In this document: piece by piece, positions 41,379 through 49,937 of the stretch
Position numbering within the stretch: position 1 is the stretch's first letter
Layout of the letters: every line of letters begins with the position of its first letter
Assembly: GCA_023375785.1 (NCBI GenBank)
Contig: SZWC01001562.1
Span: 43,079 to 107,078, forward strand
Direction of reading: 5' to 3'
From: Penium margaritaceum
Lineage: Eukaryota; Streptophyta; Zygnematophyceae; Desmidiales; Peniaceae
DNA: 64,000 bases
Notes under the pieces: generated by a model
Told to the model about the DNA's origin: nothing
Databases searched by the model: none
What the model saw: only the letters and a program-made list of their open reading frames with translations
Program-made: the position numbers and the translations under genes

Positions 41379-42131
41379 CTAAAAATTTTCCTGCTTCTCA
41401 CGGAAACCCCCTCGATGATAGCGTAGCGCGTCAATGCGCTCAGCAGTGGCCACCATCGCCTGGAACTCCGTGATTCCACTGAGTGCCAGCGTGCGCTGAA
41501 TTTCTGCCTTCAAGCCGTCATGGTACTTGTCTGCCATCTCCGGCTCGCTCATGTCGTCGATCTCCGAGCACAACGCCAGGAAACGGCGTGTGTACTCCTG
41601 CACCGAGCCGATCTGCTTCAGCTGCTTCAGCTTGTTGCGTGCGACCATGGAGGCATTCACGAGATCGAACCGATCTCTGATGGCTTGCTCGAACTGCTCC
41701 CATGTCGTCGGCACGCGCGCTTCAGCTTGCGCCGCGCCTGGCTGCCACAACACGGCATGTTGCACAGCTGCGTTCCCACCTCCACCTTGAGTGGCCAGCA
41801 GATTCAGCTGCCTCCACCACTCCAATGCTGCTCCGCGTAGCAGTGTCACCGCGAATGACACACGCACAGCATCGTCCTCTGGAGGGTGACCCAGAGCCCC
41901 AAAGTAGCTGTTCATTGCGAACAACCAGGTCCGTACGCTCGCACCCTTGACTGAGGGATTGAACGGTTCCGGAGCCTTTGGCTTTGGTCTTGGCGGACTC
42001 CTTGACCGGGCCGCCCCAACCTGTCCAGCGTTAGTCCCGTCTCGCAGGTCAGCCATCTGCCGATTGAGCCGCTCGTTCTCCAGCTTGAGGGCTCCCAGCT
42101 GCTCTACGATCTGCTGCAGGGCCTGCTCCAT
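41379..42131 (-). CDS. Gyp-A2 gag (capsid-like part)
   Basis: The 250-codon frame starts MEQALQQIVEQLGALKLENE, a leucine-heptad coiled-coil-like segment, about 340 bases downstream of the primer site. The gag core follows: KGASVRTWLFAMNSYF, RVSFAVTLLRGAALEWWRQL, then TWEQFEQAIRDRF, LKQIGSVQEYTRRFLAL and ATAERIDALRYHRGG. It ends at TAG 41376-41378, before the zinc knuckle. The protein would assemble virus-like particles in the cytoplasm. The ATG is the first in frame after the leader and is shared in position with Gyp-A1. Confidence 0.92.
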   Translation of the reverse strand: MEQALQQIVEQLGALKLENERLNRQMADLRDGTNAGQVGAARSRSPPRPKPKAPEPFNPSVKGASVRTWLFAMNSYFGALGHPPEDDAVRVSFAVTLLRGAALEWWRQLNLLATQGGGGNAAVQHAVLWQPGAAQAEARVPTTWEQFEQAIRDRFDLVNASMVARNKLKQLKQIGSVQEYTRRFLALCSEIDDMSEPEMADKYHDGLKAEIQRTLALSGITEFQAMVATAERIDALRYHRGGFREKQENF

Positions 42132-42474
42132 GGCTCTTGATGACTTTTAGCCGTTGGAGATCCTTCGGAAAATTTTAGCAGTGTTTCGGCAGCAATCGAA
42201 AAAAAAAATCGGCAGCAATTCGGCAGTCCGGGACGAAAATCTGACGTCTTCGAAGTGCGTAGGAGTCACCCGTCGTCTCCCGCGTGCGCACGGTAGGCCG
42301 TGTGGACGCTCTGGAAATTTAGAAAATTTTCTGGAGGTTGGCTCGTGCGTTGGCTTCGAAGTCTGGTCCAGCAATCTCCCTCTCGATCAGCCTCGACGTT
42401 GTCCGGCGTAGTCCGTGCCTTTGCTCCTTGAAGTCGGCTGAGCTCCGGCAGCGCTTCCGCCCAACGCGTGGCTC

Positions 42475-42488
42475 TGGCTCTGATACCA
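42475..42488 (-). promoter_or_regulatory. Primer binding site of Gyp-A2 (initiator tRNA-Met)
   Basis: The sense strand TGGTATCAGAGCCA is a perfect complement to the 3' end of plant initiator tRNA-Met and lies two bases from the 5' LTR. Confidence 0.95.
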
Positions 42489-42490
42489 GA

Positions 42491-43261
42491 TGTGAGAGTG
42501 GGTGCTCTCTGGAGATTTAGCCTTGGTGTGTGGAGAGCACAGTCGCAGCGGAAAGATAGACTTGGAGATGTCTGGAAGCCAGAGCTGGAAAACATAGGTT
42601 AATCAGATTGAACTGAGTACAGGGAATTTATACTGTCCGGCTGGCTAGCCCAGGCCTCAGCCTATTGCTTTCCTAGCTTGCTACAACAAGCTACTTGCAC
42701 CTGTACTAGGTGTCCTACTTGCACCTGAACTCGGTGCCCTACTTGCACCTAGTGCCTTGTGCGAGAAGTCCCCGGCCGTCGATCGTCGAGATCGACGGTT
42801 GATCTTGTCTCTCGGCGAGCCGCCTCGTTGCTCCCGTATGCCTCGCGGCAGTGGGTGCGGTCGCCGCGTTGCGCACGCCACCGGAGAACTGCGACCGTCG
42901 CACGGTCGCAGTCACCGGTTTTACTGTCGCCGTTGACCGCTTCCGTTGCCGGGGCCGTCCGTCGAAACGACCCCTCGGCGGGTAGCGTCGCCGTTACGCT
43001 ACTCGCCGAGAGGGTGAAAGCCACCCTCGCGTGGCGTGATCGGAACGCTGCCACGAAGCGACGAGCGAAACACGCCCCTGGCGTGTGGAGCACGCCGTGC
43101 TCCATCGCTCGCTCGCTCCTCCTCCTCGCTCCGCACAGCCGCGGTCGAGCGGAGGCGAGCTCGATCGCGAGCCCAATTTCCGAAAAACGGAAAATGGCTC
43201 AGATGCCCCCAAATCACGGACGATCCCCGAGTATGCCAGAAAAAAGGGGCTCCTCGTTACA
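42491..43261 (-). mobile_element. Gyp-A2 5' LTR
   Basis: The 771-bp LTR starts TGTGAGAG next to the primer site and ends TTACA next to the target duplication. It holds three 24-bp tandem units (about 42690-42760) and, on the sense strand, a TATA box. Confidence 0.95.
42626..42632 (-). promoter_or_regulatory. TATA box of the Gyp-A2 LTR promoter
   Basis: The sense strand reads AGTATAAATTCCC. It lies in the 5' LTR about 135 bases before the LTR end, so transcription would start near 42600 and run through the primer site into gag. The homologous site in Gyp-A1 is mutated to TACAAATA. Confidence 0.6.
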
Positions 43262-43266
43262 GCCAG
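43262..43266. repeat. Right target duplication of Gyp-A2 (GCCAG)
   Basis: It is identical to 36936-36940. Confidence 0.95.
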
Positions 43267-43367
43267 CGTGCATTGTGCAGTCCTTTGTCCGCCAAGGTCT
43301 CTCTTCCTTCCCCCTGTCACGGATTTGCTCCTTCACGGATTAGCGGAAGAAGCCTGCCTGACACTCC

Positions 43368-43640
43368 CTCCTCTCTTCTCGTTCGAGGTCATGTCCTACA
43401 TGACGTGGGTTTGGAACCGTGTTCCTCATGGTCCCCTCCCTCGCTATGTTACTTTGTTTGAAAGGTGGTTTGGTCGTCGTGCCAACCTCTGCCTTGCTCA
43501 TGTCTGGGAGTGTCTCGCGGCTGTTTGGATCTCCGAGGACCTTCGCAACGGCAAACTCAGTCTTTGTGTATGGCTGTGCATCTTTCTCTGTGTCTCTTCC
43601 TTGTCCAAAGCTTGACGCTTATGGGACCCTAACCTAGCCC
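43368..43640 (+). pseudogene. Cop-D3 integrase C terminus
   Basis: The frame 43085-43615 and its continuation read FEVMSYMTWVWNRVPHGPLP, then FERWFGRRANLCLAHVWE, then ISEDLRNGKL, and after a shift LWDPNLAHVLEPRDALFFED. This is the same protein segment as 29906-30230 of Cop-D2. A TGA and a shift interrupt it near 43613. Confidence 0.8.
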
Positions 43641-44240
43641 ATGTTCTCGAGCCCCGTGATGCCCTCTTCTTTGAGGATGTCTTTCCTTGTGACATGTCTC
43701 ATGTTGCTCCTCTCTCTTCTCTGTCCTCGCTCCGTTGGCTTGGGAGGGGTGGGTCTTTCTCAGCCTCCGATTTTGCAGGGGTTGCACCAGCTCTATTTGG
43801 TTCGGTCCAATCCTCCTCCACGGACCCTTCCTCCTCTGAGGTCTCTCCTCCCTCTGGGCCCTCTCTGCCTGAAATGCCTCCCAGCGCCTCACCTTCTCCC
43901 TCTATCTCATCTGAGTCCTTGTCGACGCCTCTCAGCGCTATGCCAATGTCTGCTAACACACTAGCACAGCCCTCCCCACGTGTCGTTCCCGACTCCCCTC
44001 CGACGCCTACCTTGCAGTCTGTAGCGTCTATTGGTAAGGCAGATTCCCTCCTGTCGCTGATGTTCCACCAGTCGGGCCATAGTCGTATACTCACGGAGGG
44101 AGGCTTTGCTCCCTCCCGTCACATTCTGTCTCACATTCCACACATCCTCCTCAGCGTCGCACTCGCTCCAGTGCATCCTCCACTGTTGCTGAATCTGCCG
44201 CCAAAGCTACAAGACTGGATGCACTTGGTCTTGCTGTCAG
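43641..44240 (+). pseudogene. Cop-D3 integrase-RT linker
   Basis: The frame 43694-44281 is rich in Ser, Pro and Leu (SSEVSPPSGPSLPEMPPSAS and similar). It corresponds in place to the Cop-D2 linker and to the 36-bp array of Cop-C, but shows no regular repeat. Confidence 0.6.
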
Positions 44241-44241
44241 T

Positions 44242-45450
44242 GTGGTCCACCTCAACTCAGCTGTGGGCTATGAACTTGTAGCTCATGAGTTTCATAGTGC
44301 CCTTGAGGCACCTGTTGCTTTCTACGCCATTGTCTGCTTCGTAGCAAGTGGCCTCCTCCCACTCCCTCCTGAGCCTACCATTGTACGTCAGGCAGCTGAC
44401 ATTGGACTCTGGGAGAAGGCCATGCATGAGGAACTCACCGCCCTCAAGGAACATGAGGCCTTTGAGCTTGTTGACCTCCCGCCATGCCACAAGGCCGTTT
44501 CGGCTCACTATATGCTTCTGCGCAAGCTGAACCCTAACGGCATGATCGATAGGTATAAGGCACGTCTCACCGCCAAGGGATTCTCACAGGTCCCAGTCAT
44601 CGACTTTGATGAGACGTTTGTCCTAGTCGGGCGATAGACCACGCCCAGAGCTCTCCTGATTCAGGTCGCTCAGCACGATTGGGAACTGGAACAGATGGAT
44701 GTCAACAATGTATTCCTGCACGGACAATTGGATGAGGAGATCTACATGGTACAGCCCTCCAGGCTTTACGACTGGCACGGACAAGGTCTGGCGGATGCGG
44801 AAGGCCCTCTGTGGGCTCAAAGATTCCTCCCGCTACTGGAATCCCGAGATTACCTCCATACTCGAGAGAGGAGGATACTGTCCCATCACTACCGGCCTAG
44901 CAATCTTCTTGAGTCCGTCCTCACAACCCTTGGACAACAAAGAGGATAGTGTCCATACTAGTCTGCGTGGATGATCTTCTCATTGCGTCACCCAATCCTC
45001 CAGCAGTGCAATTGGTCAAGACTCTCCTACAGTCCACTTACAAAATAAAAGACCTAGGTCCTGCTCGAGTGCTCCTTGGCATGGAGCTTGAGCGTCACCG
45101 TCAGCACCGCACTTTGCATGTTCACCATGCCGTCTACATTCGCAGCCTGCGGGAGCACTTTGCCTCCTTCCTGGCTGACACTTCGACTCCATCCACACCG
45201 ATGACTCCAGCTGGTCAGCGCCTGCTAAAGTCACTCGACACGTCTCAGTTGGGTGAGCCTGTCGATGTAACTGACTACCTCAGTGTGATTGGGTCCCTGA
45301 TGTATCTCGCCACCACTAATCAGGCGAACGTGGCCTTCTCAGGCAACTTTCTCGCTCAGTTCTCTCAGCAGCCTCGTCAGAGGCACCCGCTATTCACTGC
45401 CCACTGCACAATTAGGACTTTGCTACACATCATTGCCTTGTGTGGTTATT
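44242..45450 (+). pseudogene. Cop-D3 reverse transcriptase
   Basis: Frame 44242-44637 reads HLNSAVGYELVAHEFHSALE, then WEKAMHEELTALKEHEAFEL, then LLRKLNPNGMIDRYKARLTA and DETFVLVGR, ending in a TAG. 44640-44950 continues with WELEQMDVNNVFLHGQLDEE and YMVQ in shifted frames. Frame 44949-45452 holds the catalytic region as ILVCVDDLLIASPN (YVDD changed to CVDD) with IKDLGPARVLLGMELER and GEPVDVTDYLSVIGSLMYLA. Several stops and shifts make it inactive. Confidence 0.85.
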
Positions 45451-45571
45451 GACGGGTATACTGACAATGACTGGGCTCATGGCACAGACTCACGTAGTGG
45501 CACCGGCTACATCTCTCTTGTGGGTGGGACTGTTGTCTCTTGGAAGAGTGGGAAGCAGGGATGCTTTGAGC
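45451..45571 (+). pseudogene. Cop-D3 RNase H start, interrupted by Cop-C1
   Basis: Readable as IDGYTDNDWAHGTDSRSG with the usual Copia pattern (YTDxDWA), then GYISLVGGTVVSWKSGKQGC. Coding stops at GCFEL where the Cop-C1 LTR starts. Confidence 0.8.
45567..45571. repeat. Left target duplication candidate of Cop-C1 (TGAGC)
   Basis: These are the five bases before the Cop-C1 3' LTR. The partner lies outside the window because the Cop-C1 5' LTR is itself interrupted by Cop-C2. Confidence 0.5.
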
Positions 45572-46696
45572 TAGAAACCTAGGCAGCAGGTTGGGGCAGC
45601 ATGCGTTGTCAATGCAGCGTGCCGCCTTCCACGCTCGTTGCTTAAGTCTGCTGCCCCCTCAGTCGGCTGCTCTAGAGTCTAAGTCTGGAAGCTCTGGGTT
45701 TGTTGCTCAGAAACGTGTGCGCCAGTGTTAGCGCCAGAAAGCAGCTGAAAACTGAAAGTAACTGATTAGGAATGAATAATGAACAACAATGGGAGACCCC
45801 TCCAAATTCTAGCTCCCCCCCACTAGTGTAGAACTTGTTACTCAGCTAACCAGCCATTCAGAAAGTAGTGCTAGACCTATTTTCTGGCAGGCAGGGTTTT
45901 CTCGGTGAGCCCTGCCAGACGCCCGACAGCCCAAAACCCGGGCGTCGTCCGTTTTGCCTGAAAACTGGACCATACCATAATACCAACGCTGCGAACGCAG
46001 TCGTGTGGTCAGAATCAGCTAGAAAAATAGCTACAAGANTTAGGAATGAAGAATGAGCAACAATGGGAGACCCCTCCAAGTTCTAGCTCCCCCCCACTAG
46101 TGTAGAACTTGTTACTCAGCTAACCAGCCATTCAGAAAGTAGTGCTAGACCTATTTTCTGGCAGGCAGGGTTTTCTCGGTGAGCCCTGCCAGACGCCCGA
46201 CAGCCCAAAACCCGGGCGTCGTCCGTTTTGCCTGAAAACTGGACCATACCATAATACCAACGCTGCGAACGCAGTCGTGTGGTCAGAATCAGCTAGAAAA
46301 CTAGCTACAAGAAGATATGGCTGCACAAACCCAGGCAGTACCTACGACAGTCAACGATGCCAAACAGGGCCATGCAGCAGGAGACATGGATCCTAGGCAT
46401 CGCATGATGCTGCAGACGCAATGTCACAGCCAGACACAGCGCTAGGTGCATGCAGACAGCATCTGTAGTGGCAGTGACTGCCGACGGCCCGATCACCGAG
46501 GAGGCCTACCGATGGAACTGAGCGCATCGCCAGAGGGAGGAGGCTCCAGCAACGGGTGAGTGGGCCTCAGCGTGCGTCGGCTCCACCACGCGATACTCTA
46601 GTGGCATCAAGTCTCGGCGTCAATCATCTGCACGCCGATGTACACAAGCCGGGAGGACACAACAGAGTAAAATGAGAGATGCACGAAAAACCAACA
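45572..46696 (-). mobile_element. Cop-C1 3' LTR (contains a false duplication)
   Basis: It runs from TAGAAACC to CCAACA. The raw length is 1125 bases, about 851 after removing the repeat around the N at 46039. Landmarks are GGCAGGCAGGGTTTTCTCGG and CTGGACCATACCATAATACC. Confidence 0.85.
45766..46313. repeat. Duplicated 273-base segment around a single N (46039)
   Basis: 45766-46038 and 46040-46313 are nearly identical, both inside one LTR. The LTR of Cop-C2 has only one copy. This points to an assembly artefact. Confidence 0.9.
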
Positions 46697-46706
46697 CTCT
46701 CCCATG
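46697..46706 (-). other. Polypurine tract of Cop-C1
   Basis: The plus strand reads CTCTCCCATG directly inside the LTR, so the sense strand has a purine-rich TGGGAGAG. Cop-C2 has TGGGGGAG at the same place. Confidence 0.6.
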
Positions 46707-46803
46707 ACTCACAGGCGTAGTGCACATGTGCGGACAGAGACACAGTCAACGACCAAACTCCCCCACGCCAAGTAGAGACGCAAGCAGGGACAGAGAGAGT
46801 CAC

Positions 46804-47150
46804 TCACGGACGCATGCCAACTGAACTCACAGCCTTCTTGAACAAGTCGCGCTTCAATGCCTTGGTCAAGAAGTCAACCAACTTCCGTGCTGCCTCAACC
46901 CACACGATGCTGATGCTGCCGTCATGCAACAACGAACGTACATAGTGATACTCGACATTGATGTACTTTGTGCGTGTGTGATGCATGCCGTCATTGTCGG
47001 CGATGGCCATGGCACTCTCATTGTCACAGTGCAATGTGATGGATGCAACGGACTGACGCAACTCGGATAATAGACGACGCAACCACACACTCTCACACGC
47101 GCCTGAGCCAAGAGCAACGTACTCAGCCTCAGCAGTGCTGCATGCAACGC
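46804..47150 (-). pseudogene. Cop-C1 RNase H C-terminal part
   Basis: Frame 46804-47088 reads [20 protein letters not shown], then [10 protein letters not shown], then [16 protein letters not shown] and DFLTKALKRDLF, ending in a normal stop. The position usually occupied by Asp in KHID is Asn. It is out of phase with the upstream RNase H because of a 4-base deletion near 47155 relative to Cop-C2. Confidence 0.85.
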
Positions 47151-48023
47151 ACCCCTGCCACTTCGCCAGGACACAGCTGTGCTGCCAATCAGAAAGATCC
47201 AGCCTGTGCGACTCTTACCGTCCGGACTCCCGGCCCAGTCACTATCGGTGTAGCCCACCGCGACAACAGACGGCTGACGGCGGAACATGAGACCTCGCCG
47301 AGGAGTTGAGACAACATAGCGCAGTACTCGGATCGCGGCCTCGTAGTGGAGGTGACGCGGCTCCTGAGAGAACTGGGCCACGAGGTTGACGGCGAACACG
47401 ATGTCTGGACTCGTCGTCGTCGCCAAGAATATCAGTGACCCGATGACTCGCAGGTACGTGGTCACGTCAACTGGCTCCCCCACAACGGCTGGGTGAGGAC
47501 TATTCAACTTCACCTGGCCATCGGGTGACATGGGTGAGGATGCGCTCGGCATGAGTGGCAGGTCCTCCGCAAAGCGGGTGGACAGTGTCTGCACATAGGC
47601 GGCCTGGTGGATGTGCAGGACGCCCTGGGAGCGATCACGCTCGAGCTCCATGCCCAGAACGACTCTGGCAGATCCAAGGTCCTTCATCTGGTAGGCGGCG
47701 TGCAGCAGATCCTTGACACATTGGATGACAGCCGTGTCTGGCGACGCAATGAGCAGATCGTCAACGTAAACACGAACAACGGCGAAAGTCTGGCCTCGCG
47801 GACTGACAAACAGTGCGGGATCAGCGGTGCTACGCAAGAGCCCGCCACGAAGGAGCGTGCTGCTGATTTCTTGGTTCCAGCACCGAGGCGACTGCTTCAG
47901 GCCATAGAGGGCCTTCCGCAGTCGCCAGATTCTCCTTGTGCCATCGTCAAAGCCTGGGGGTTGTACCATGTAGAGCTCCTCACCCTCCAATGAACCATGG
48001 AGAAAAGTGTTACTCACATCCAT
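47151..48023 (-). CDS. Cop-C1 reverse transcriptase and RNase H start
   Basis: Part of the frame 46866-48023. It begins MDVSNTFLHGSLEGEELYMV, just after a TAG at 48042-48044, and continues with WRLRKALYGLKQSPRCWNQE, VYVDDLLIASPD (intact catalytic box), MKDLGSARVVLGMELERD and PVDVTTYLRVIGSLIFLATT. RNase H starts with [20 protein letters not shown] and SWRSG, then shifts. The start shown is only the first Met after a stop; the real protein is part of the polyprotein. Confidence 0.9.
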
Positions 48024-48044
48024 CTTATGTAGTTCCCACCCATG

Positions 48045-49817
48045 CTAGGCGACCAGGCTGAAGAGTGCCCGGCTAGTGGAGAACCGGCCAACTGGGGCAA
48101 AGATTTGGTCGTAATTGACCCCAGGAATCTGGGCAAACCCCTTCGCTGTAAGGCAGGCCTTGTACTTGTCCAAGGACCCGTCGGGCTTCCACTTGCGCCA
48201 AAAGACCCACTTGGCGCCGAAAGACCCACTTGGCGCCTGGAGGACCCACCAGGCCTTCCGTCCTGGAGGAAGGTCGACGAGGTCATACACGTGGTGCTGT
48301 CGGATAGCGGTGAGCTCATCGGCGCAGGCAGCGTCCCAGTGTATGGCCTCAGGAGAGGCTCGTGCCTCGCGTAGACTGTTTGGGTCCTTCGGGCGTACTG
48401 TGGAGCGGACTGAGAGAGCGTGTGCATCTCGAGCCCCAGGTGGGATGCGCGCGAGTGCAGCCACAACAGCGTACCGATGCTCATGATGAAGCATGGCGTA
48501 GTCCGGTGTGGAGCCCGGGTGAAAGTCTGCAATGATGGCCGAGGTGGTCAGGCCGAGGGCCTTGGTGCCAGGATCCCCACTCACGATTATGGGAGTGGAG
48601 TAGACACGTGGAGCCACGGGGGGTCGAGGCACCACGGAGCGCAGTGTGACAGTCGACGCACTCACCGACGGTCTGGGTCGGAGGCTACTGCTTGGGCCAC
48701 GTGTGTAGTGTGGCAGGGCTGGCGATGGCACTGAGTCCGCCGGGCCAACGGAGGCGGACGGGGTTGCTGGCCCAGAAGGGCCCGCGGATGCAACCGGTGC
48801 TGCTGGCCCGGACGAACCAGCGGACGCGACTGGTGTTGTTGGCCCGGAGGGACCAGCGGACGCGACTGGGGCTGATGGCTCGGAGGGCCCCACGGACGCG
48901 ACTGGGGCTCCTGGCCGGGAGGGATAAACGAATATAACTGGGGATGCTAGCCCGGAGGAACCAGTGGACGCGACTGGGGTTGCCGGCCCAGAGGGACCAG
49001 CGGACGCGACTGGGGCTCCTGGCCCGGAGGGACCAGCGGATGCGACTGGGACTGCTGGCCCGGAGGGACCAGCGGACGCGACTGGGGCTGCTGGCCCGGA
49101 GGGACCAGCGGACGCGACTAGGGCTGCCGGCTCGGAGGGACCAGCGGACACGACTGTGGTTGCTGGCCCGGAGGAACCAGTGGACACGACTGGGGCTGCT
49201 GGCTCCGAGGGACCAGCGGCCGCGATTGGGGCTGCCGGCTCAGAGGGACTGAGAGATGTGTCACCCGGAAGCGGCAGGATGGAGGACGGACTCACCACTC
49301 CCCCACACAACGGGATAGACACGGACAAGCTGGAGCGAATGAGGTCGCGAGGAAATAGGTCCTCGAAGAAGAGGGCGTCCCGGGAATCAACGATGCAGTG
49401 CCGAGAGGGATCCCAGAAGCGCCAGGCCTTGGACTGACGAGAGACACCGAGGAAGGTGCAAGGACGTCCGTAGGGGACGAGCTTGCCGCCCTGCTGTAGG
49501 GCGGGCAGCCACACAATGGCCACACAGCCCCAGACACGAGCCGGGCGGAGGTCAGCTCGCTGACCGCACCAATGCTGGTATAGTGTGGACTGGCGAGGAA
49601 GGGGATCGTGGCGAATCCGGTTCCAGACCCAAGTCATGTAGGCCATGGCTTCAAAATAGAAGCCATCAGAGAGAACAGACTCGACCCGCATGGTGCAGAC
49701 GGCGTCGGCCATGGTACGGTTCCACCGTTCTGAGACACCGTTCTGGGCGGGCGTGTAAGGCACGGACGTCTCATGGCGGATTCCGCGGGAGGCGAGAACG
49801 GTCGTGGCTTCACACAT
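48045..49817 (-). CDS. Cop-C1 integrase C terminus, repeat linker and RT start
   Basis: The 590-codon frame starts within the integrase core (TSVPYTPAQNGVSERWNRTM, containing the catalytic Glu region). It continues with MAYMTWVWNRIRHDPLPRQS and RVWGCVAIVWLP, then FWDPSRHCIVDSRDALFFED. A 14-unit array of 12-residue repeats (about 48745-49248) and a YTRGPS stretch follow. Reverse transcriptase starts with ALGLTTSAIIADFHPGSTPD, EELTAIRQHHVYDLVDLPPG-like coding and KPDGSLDKYKACLTAKGFAQ. A short tandem duplication at about 48200-48240, absent from Cop-C2, adds some residues before AKWVF. It ends at TAG 48042-48044, a CAG in Cop-C2. Confidence 0.9.
   Translation of the reverse strand: MCEATTVLASRGIRHETSVPYTPAQNGVSERWNRTMADAVCTMRVESVLSDGFYFEAMAYMTWVWNRIRHDPLPRQSTLYQHWCGQRADLRPARVWGCVAIVWLPALQQGGKLVPYGRPCTFLGVSRQSKAWRFWDPSRHCIVDSRDALFFEDLFPRDLIRSSLSVSIPLCGGVVSPSSILPLPGDTSLSPSEPAAPIAAAGPSEPAAPVVSTGSSGPATTVVSAGPSEPAALVASAGPSGPAAPVASAGPSGPAVPVASAGPSGPGAPVASAGPSGPATPVASTGSSGLASPVIFVYPSRPGAPVASVGPSEPSAPVASAGPSGPTTPVASAGSSGPAAPVASAGPSGPATPSASVGPADSVPSPALPHYTRGPSSSLRPRPSVSASTVTLRSVVPRPPVAPRVYSTPIIVSGDPGTKALGLTTSAIIADFHPGSTPDYAMLHHEHRYAVVAALARIPPGARDAHALSVRSTVRPKDPNSLREARASPEAIHWDAACADELTAIRQHHVYDLVDLPPGRKAWWVLQAPSGSFGAKWVFWRKWKPDGSLDKYKACLTAKGFAQIPGVNYDQIFAPVGRFSTSRALFSLVA
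48745..49248 (-). repeat. 14 tandem 36-bp units in the Cop-C1 linker
   Basis: Each unit encodes a variant of PSGPAAPVASAG in the polyprotein frame. Substitutions are scattered, but no unit shifts the frame. On the plus strand the array mimics a collagen-like Gly-Pro protein, an antisense shadow. Confidence 0.9.
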
Positions 49818-49937
49818 GTACTTACCACCGTGATCGGAGTGAAAGCGGGGGAGAGAGCGGCCACAATCGCACTCCGCAAGGACAAACCAGTCCTGGATGG
49901 CGTGGGCAACATCACTCTTCTGCCGAAGGCAGAAGAC

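Larger units (their letters stand above)
36941..43261 (-). mobile_element. Gyp-A2: nearly complete young chromovirus
   Basis: Complete ends (TGTGAGAG ... TTACA), perfect 5-bp target duplication, 771-bp right LTR, intact primer site, gag, protease, reverse transcriptase, RNase H and integrase in Gypsy order on the minus strand. The visible 359 bases of the left LTR differ from the right LTR at about five positions, so insertion was recent compared with the other elements. Three in-frame stops (41376-41378, near 39891, 39559-39561) make it non-autonomous as assembled. The chromodomain and 3' LTR end fall in the 344-base N gap. Confidence 0.95.
43368..45571 (+). mobile_element. Cop-D3: Copia fragment between Gyp-A2 and Cop-C1
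   Basis: The fragment begins in the C-terminal integrase, shortly after the right flank of Gyp-A2, and runs through linker and reverse transcriptase into RNase H, where Cop-C1 interrupts it at 45572. The continuation should lie beyond 64000. Whether the 100 bases before 43368 belong to it is unclear. Confidence 0.8.

Noticed and set aside
48964-49437. Plus-strand collagen-like protein in Cop-C1
   Set aside because: It is an antisense shadow of the Cop-C1 array, as for Cop-C2.
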